From: a bacterium
Lineage (GTDB): Bacteria > RUG730 > JAAEPJ01
DNA length: 18,762 bases
Reading direction: 5' to 3'
Assembly: GCA_024222485.1 (NCBI GenBank)
Contig: JAAEPJ010000428.1
Location: 1-18,762 of the forward strand
Below are positions 15,801-18,762 of the stretch, in pieces. A program made the translations under genes and the position numbers. The number at the start of each line of letters is the position of its first letter. Positions within the stretch are counted from its first letter, which is position 1. The notes under the pieces are model-generated. The model was given only the letters and a program-made list of their open reading frames with translations, was not told where the DNA came from and ran no database searches.

Positions 15801-16369
15801 TGATTAATTTTCTTTATAAAAAAAGAGTTTTTCTAGGATTTTTATTTGGCTTTGCCTATCTTATTTTTGCAAAACCTGCATCTCTAGGCATGTTAATTTC
15901 AGGAATTACTCTTGGGGTAGTTGGTGAAACAATCCGGCTGATCGCTTCAGGATACATCATAAAAACCGATGAGCTAGCAACATATGGACCATATGCTTAT
16001 ATCAGGCATCCGCTTTATCTGGGCAGCTTTATCATGGGACTTGGCATGTGCCTTGCCCTTTTTTCCAGCTTTTTTCCCCTACATGCCTTTATTTTCACAG
16101 CAACTTATCTTGTTTTCTTTTTCTCGGTTTATATTCCAGTGCTTAAAAAAGAAGAAGCCGTCTTAATCGAAAAGTATCAGGATGAATATTTAAACTATAA
16201 GTCAACTGTCCCCATGCTTTTCCCCCTACAATTAAAAAAATATGCTTCTAAAACAGCCAAAAAATTTGATAAAAAAACTTTTTTAAATAATAAAGAATAT
16301 CAAGCTCTTTCTGGACTTCTTTTAATCATTGCAATCTTAATTATCAAGTATAACATGGTGATTGTCTAA
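15800..16369 (+). CDS. Isoprenylcysteine carboxyl methyltransferase (ICMT)/PEMT-like membrane protein
   Basis: This 189-aa membrane protein belongs to the ICMT/phospholipid N-methyltransferase-like family, which uses S-adenosylmethionine at the membrane. The signature GPYAYIRHPLYLG is at residues 63-75, followed by two membrane segments and then a basic/acidic region with EEAVLIEKYQDEYLNY and VPMLFP, which matches the cofactor-binding C-terminus. An extra hydrophobic segment lies at 168-185. The natural substrate of bacterial members is rarely known. ATG 15800 is chosen over the TTG at 15797: AAGGAG (15785-15790) is nine bases upstream. Its ATG shares a base with the previous stop, and its TAA shares a base with the next ATG (TAATG), so the three genes are translationally coupled. 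Confidence 0.82.
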   Translation: MINFLYKKRVFLGFLFGFAYLIFAKPASLGMLISGITLGVVGETIRLIASGYIIKTDELATYGPYAYIRHPLYLGSFIMGLGMCLALFSSFFPLHAFIFTATYLVFFFSVYIPVLKKEEAVLIEKYQDEYLNYKSTVPMLFPLQLKKYASKTAKKFDKKTFLNNKEYQALSGLLLIIAILIIKYNMVIV

Positions 16370-17352
16370 TGAAATATTATCTTGATTTAATTAATAAATT
16401 ACAAAGTGTGCCTATTTTAGTAGTAGGAGACTTAATGCTAGACAGGTTTATTTGGGGGAATGTCTCGCGTATTTCTCCTGAAGCACCTGTCCCTGTAGTT
16501 GAGGTAACAAAAGAAACCTATATGCCTGGGGGCGCTGGGAATGTTGCTTGTAATATTGATTCTCTTGGCTGTTCTTCGTCATTGATTGGAGCAATCAACG
16601 ATGATCTTTTTGGTAAATTCTTTTTAGAAAAATATCATAATACAAATGTAGACACCTCTGGGATTATTAACTTTGACGATCGGACTACCATTGTCAAAAC
16701 GCGTGTAATTGCACACCAACAACAAGTAGTACGCGTTGACCGTGAAAATAAAAAGGCTATTCCTGATACTATTATTAATAAGGCTTTAGAGGCTATTCAA
16801 AACAAACTTAAAACTGTGAAAGCTGTTGTTCTTTCGGATTATGGTAAAGGAATCATCAATGACAAGGTGCTTGAGTTTACAATTACACAAGCGAATAAAC
16901 TTAACATCCCCATTTTAGTAGACCCAAAAATAGGAAATTTTAAAAAATATAAAAATATTACCTGTATAACTCCTAATTTTCTAGAAGCAAAGCAGGGCAT
17001 GGATCGCCTTAAAATCGAAACAGATCAAGATATTGAAAAGCTTGGCAAAGATATTAAAAATACCTTGAAAGCAAAATCAATCTTAATTACGCGTGGAGAG
17101 GCAGGCATGTCACTCTTTGAAAATACCGAAATCAGCCATATTCCTACGGTAGCACAAGAAGTTTATGATGTAACAGGTGCAGGAGATACTGTCATAAGCA
17201 CCCTTGCTGTTTGTCTTGGCAATGGGTTAAGTATTAAAGATAGTGCGTATATCTCCAATATTGCTGCAGGAATTGTTGTCGGCAAGCTGGGAACTGCAAC
17301 TGTGACTCTGGCTGAAATTATGGATTATTTAAAGGAAAATCTATGCGTATAG
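16369..17352 (+). CDS. rfaE1: D-glycero-beta-D-manno-heptose-7-phosphate kinase
   Basis: This PfkB-family kinase phosphorylates heptose-7-phosphate at C1 during ADP-heptose synthesis. It is the canonical RfaE1/HldA copy. The start VVGDLMLDRFIWGNVSRISP matches HldE closely, and GGAGN near residue 54, VVLSDYGKG and LVDPK follow. EVYDVTGAGDTVI carries the catalytic Asp273, and VVGKLGTATVT completes the match. The length (327 aa) fits a kinase domain without the adenylyltransferase half, which is the separate rfaE2 at 14409. The start overlaps the previous stop and has no strong Shine-Dalgarno, so translation is probably coupled. The end overlaps kdsB by 10 bases. Confidence 0.92.
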   Translation: MKYYLDLINKLQSVPILVVGDLMLDRFIWGNVSRISPEAPVPVVEVTKETYMPGGAGNVACNIDSLGCSSSLIGAINDDLFGKFFLEKYHNTNVDTSGIINFDDRTTIVKTRVIAHQQQVVRVDRENKKAIPDTIINKALEAIQNKLKTVKAVVLSDYGKGIINDKVLEFTITQANKLNIPILVDPKIGNFKKYKNITCITPNFLEAKQGMDRLKIETDQDIEKLGKDIKNTLKAKSILITRGEAGMSLFENTEISHIPTVAQEVYDVTGAGDTVISTLAVCLGNGLSIKDSAYISNIAAGIVVGKLGTATVTLAEIMDYLKENLCV

Positions 17353-18053
17353 CTGGATTTATCCCCTCCCGTTATGGCTCAACTCGCTTTAAAGCTAAGG
17401 CTTTGGCGGATATTGCTGGCAAACCTATGGTAATTCGCGTTTATGAAAATGCTAAAAAAGCGGCTCTTGATGATTTATTTGTACTGACTGATGATCAAAG
17501 AATTGCGGATATTTGTCAAAAATTTAATGCACAATTTTTAATGACGGATCCTCAATGCAGTAGCGGTACAGCCAGAATCTTATCTATCATAAATAAAATT
17601 AACTGCGATATTGCGCTTAATATCCAAGGCGATGAACCGCTTGTCTCGGCTAATGATCTGGATAAGCTTATTAATAGCTTTGAGGATAAAACTATGGTTT
17701 CAACCCTCATTACCAAAATTAATAAGATAGAAGATATAACGAACCCCAATATTGTTAAAGTCATTACAGATATTAATGATAATGCTATTTATTTCTCAAG
17801 GTCTCCAATACCCTATAACCGTGATAAACTAAAAAGTACCAGCTATTTCCAACATATTGGCATCTATGCTTATAGAAAAATAACCCTGCAAAAATTTAAT
17901 AATTTAAAAGCTCAAAATTTAGAAAAAATTGAACAGCTGGAGCAGCTCCGATTTTTAGAAAATAATTATAAAATTAAAACGGTGGAAACTAAAAATATTT
18001 ATATTGCGGTTGACTTGGAAAGTGATATTTCTGAAGTAGAAAAATATCTGTAA
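17343..18053 (+). CDS. kdsB: 3-deoxy-manno-octulosonate cytidylyltransferase (CMP-Kdo synthetase)
   Basis: KdsB joins CTP and Kdo to give CMP-Kdo, the donor for the LPS inner core. The protein has 236 aa, slightly shorter than the E. coli enzyme (about 248). IPSRYGSTRF (7-16) is the nucleotide-binding loop. NIQGDEPLV (93-101) is the metal/substrate motif, YFSRSPIPYNR and HIGIYAY are family signatures, and LEQLRFLENNYKI precedes the C-terminal segment. Two departures are worth noting: SGTAR where SGTER is usual, and VDLESD where VDTPED is usual. The ATG overlaps the end of rfaE1 and has AAGGAAAA upstream. It closes the coupled operon. No clear T-run terminator follows. Confidence 0.92.
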   Translation: MRIAGFIPSRYGSTRFKAKALADIAGKPMVIRVYENAKKAALDDLFVLTDDQRIADICQKFNAQFLMTDPQCSSGTARILSIINKINCDIALNIQGDEPLVSANDLDKLINSFEDKTMVSTLITKINKIEDITNPNIVKVITDINDNAIYFSRSPIPYNRDKLKSTSYFQHIGIYAYRKITLQKFNNLKAQNLEKIEQLEQLRFLENNYKIKTVETKNIYIAVDLESDISEVEKYL

Positions 18054-18355
18054 TCAATAAAAAAATCTTTAGCTAACTTTTTACTCTTTAATAATATGAT
18101 ATAAAAACATTAAAAACAACATCTAAACATAAAAAAAGGATAATTTTTGCCTATTTTTATTCCCTCTTTTTTAAGACTATAAGATAAACTCACAACTTTA
18201 TTTAAACTACTTTAAACTTTAGAAAATAAATCGTTAAAAACGATATACACTTCAAATAAATAATAAAAATACATGACTAGTAATATACTATCTATTTTTC
18301 AAGAATAATCTATTCTCCTTTCTTCCAGATTATATGCTATACAGAAAATTTAACA

Positions 18356-18505
18356 CTAGCCAAAAAAAAGATGATACCTTCTTTCAAGCATCATTATTAA
18401 GAAATGCAGTATATACATATAAAAAGTAAATTTTATGATAAGCTTATTATCGGAATAACCAACAATCCCAAACTTTTTTAATAAGTGTTCGTAAACAACA
18501 AACAT
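18356..18505 (-). CDS. Candidate 49-aa small ORF (minus strand)
   Basis: A minus-strand frame runs from ATG (18505-18503) to TAG (18358-18356). GGAG lies nine bases before the ATG, a good Shine-Dalgarno. The peptide has a basic N-terminal half (YEHLLKKFGIVGYSDNK) and a hydrophobic C-terminal half (FTFYMYILHFLIMML), as in small membrane proteins. The frame stays open upstream of the ATG almost to the IS edge. Against it: low sequence complexity, and a terminator-like hairpin and T-run that fall inside its last codons. I do not recognise it. Confidence 0.25.
   Translation of the reverse strand: MFVVYEHLLKKFGIVGYSDNKLIIKFTFYMYILHFLIMMLERRYHLFFG
18362..18394 (-). terminator. Terminator-like hairpin on the minus strand
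   Basis: Read on the minus strand, ATGATGC pairs with GTATCAT (one G-U pair) around a 10-nt loop, followed by C and eight T residues (A8 at 18362-18369 on +). It is a good intrinsic terminator by form. The gene it would serve lies to the right, in or beyond the IS3 element, or is the small ORF it overlaps. Confidence 0.4.
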
Positions 18506-18556
18506 TAGAATGAACTCCACAATAATAGAAAAAATATTAAAAGCTAGTCGCTATAC

Positions 18557-18762
18557 TGTACCCCATTAAGAAATTTATAAAAAGTGAGAATATTAATATA
18601 ATAAAATCACTTAAATTAATGAAGGTCCTTTTAAAAAATGAAAAATAATTACTCCTCTCAAGACAAATTTAATATTGTGCTAGAAGCACTTAGTGGTAAA
18701 ATTGAAATTTCTAAACTATGTTATAAGTATAACATCTCTCAGTCTCAGTTTTATCGATGGAA
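18557..18762 (+). mobile_element. IS3-family insertion sequence, left end (cut by window edge)
   Basis: The transposase frame at 18638 shows that a mobile element is present. A plausible left inverted repeat begins at 18557 with TGTACCCCATTAAG, since IS3-family ends commonly start with TG followed by a C-rich stretch. The distance of about 80 bases from this end to the start codon fits IS3-type elements. The right end, target duplication and orfB lie outside the window, so the boundary is provisional. Confidence 0.6.
18638..18762 (+). CDS. IS3-family transposase OrfA (N-terminal fragment)
   Basis: The first 41 residues are visible and the window ends inside the frame. They match the helix-turn-helix DNA-binding N-terminus of IS3/IS911 OrfA: a start with YSSQDKFNIVLEALSGK, then EISKLCYKYNISQSQFYRW, with the usual spacing between helix and turn. 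In IS3 elements OrfA is fused to OrfB by a -1 frameshift to give the active transposase; that part is not in view. GAAGG lies about 13 bases before the ATG. It is partial only because the window ends; I see no lesion. Confidence 0.85.
   Translation, partial: MKNNYSSQDKFNIVLEALSGKIEISKLCYKYNISQSQFYRW

Larger units (their letters stand above)
18054..18556. other. AT-rich spacer between kdsB and the IS3-family element
   Basis: No long gene is present on either strand. The region holds a candidate minus-strand small ORF and a minus-strand terminator, listed separately, and a short inverted repeat AGAATA-ATC-TATTCT at about 18302-18316. The base composition is more extreme than in the genes. It could be a decayed insertion zone next to the mobile element. 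Confidence 0.5.

Noticed and set aside
1-18762. CRISPR array, rRNA, prophage, toxin-antitoxin or defence system
   Set aside because: No regularly spaced repeats, rRNA-like stretches or recognisable phage or defence genes were seen on either strand.

Overview
The window is AT-rich chromosomal DNA (about one third GC by eye) from a Gram-negative bacterium. Heptose and Kdo activation genes (rfaE1, rfaE2, kdsB) imply an LPS-type outer membrane. The standard genetic code fits: TGA is used as a stop and long frames contain no internal TGA. I cannot assign a phylum from sequence alone; a low-GC, poorly characterised lineage is plausible. Genes are nearly all on the + strand.

Layout. (1) 1-539: a non-coding leader with a candidate promoter and a terminator-like hairpin. 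(2) 540-7071: gltB and gltD, the two subunits of NADPH glutamate synthase, separated by a structured 111-nt spacer, then a YgjP-type zinc metallopeptidase whose start lies inside the end of gltD. (3) 7104-7451: tRNA-Cys(GCA) with its own promoter and a terminator-like hairpin. (4) 7240-8236: a decayed stretch holding a short protein-like remnant and a minus-strand membrane/TPR pseudogene broken by two compensating frameshifts. (5) 8369-9034: an exported TPR protein starting at TTG. (6) 9194-10105: a YitT/DUF2179 membrane protein behind a 20-bp perfect palindrome that contains the -10 box. (7) 10284-12002: a PTS Enzyme I (ptsI) whose promoter places the transcript start at the ATG, so the mRNA looks leaderless; a 21-codon ORF with a strong Shine-Dalgarno follows. 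(8) 12194-18053: an envelope-saccharide block: GT4 glycosyltransferase, a PfkB heptose-kinase-like gene, rfaE2, a PAP2-fold membrane protein lacking the catalytic residues, an isoprenylcysteine methyltransferase-like membrane enzyme, a second and more canonical rfaE1, and kdsB. The last four genes are tightly coupled and follow a good promoter located in the end of rfaE2. (9) 18054-18762: an AT-rich spacer, then the left end of an IS3-family element cut by the window edge.

How the genes fit together. GltBD makes glutamate from glutamine and 2-oxoglutarate. The 12-18 kb block makes nucleotide-activated inner-core sugars: rfaE1 and rfaE2 phosphorylate and adenylate heptose, and kdsB makes CMP-Kdo. 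GT4 probably transfers a sugar. The two membrane proteins between the kinases may act on a lipid or lipid-linked intermediate (inference). I found no defence system, CRISPR array, prophage or clearly new multi-gene system. The best leads are the leaderless ptsI, the PAP2-like pseudoenzyme coupled to a methyltransferase, the duplicated heptose kinases, and several small ORFs and hairpins.
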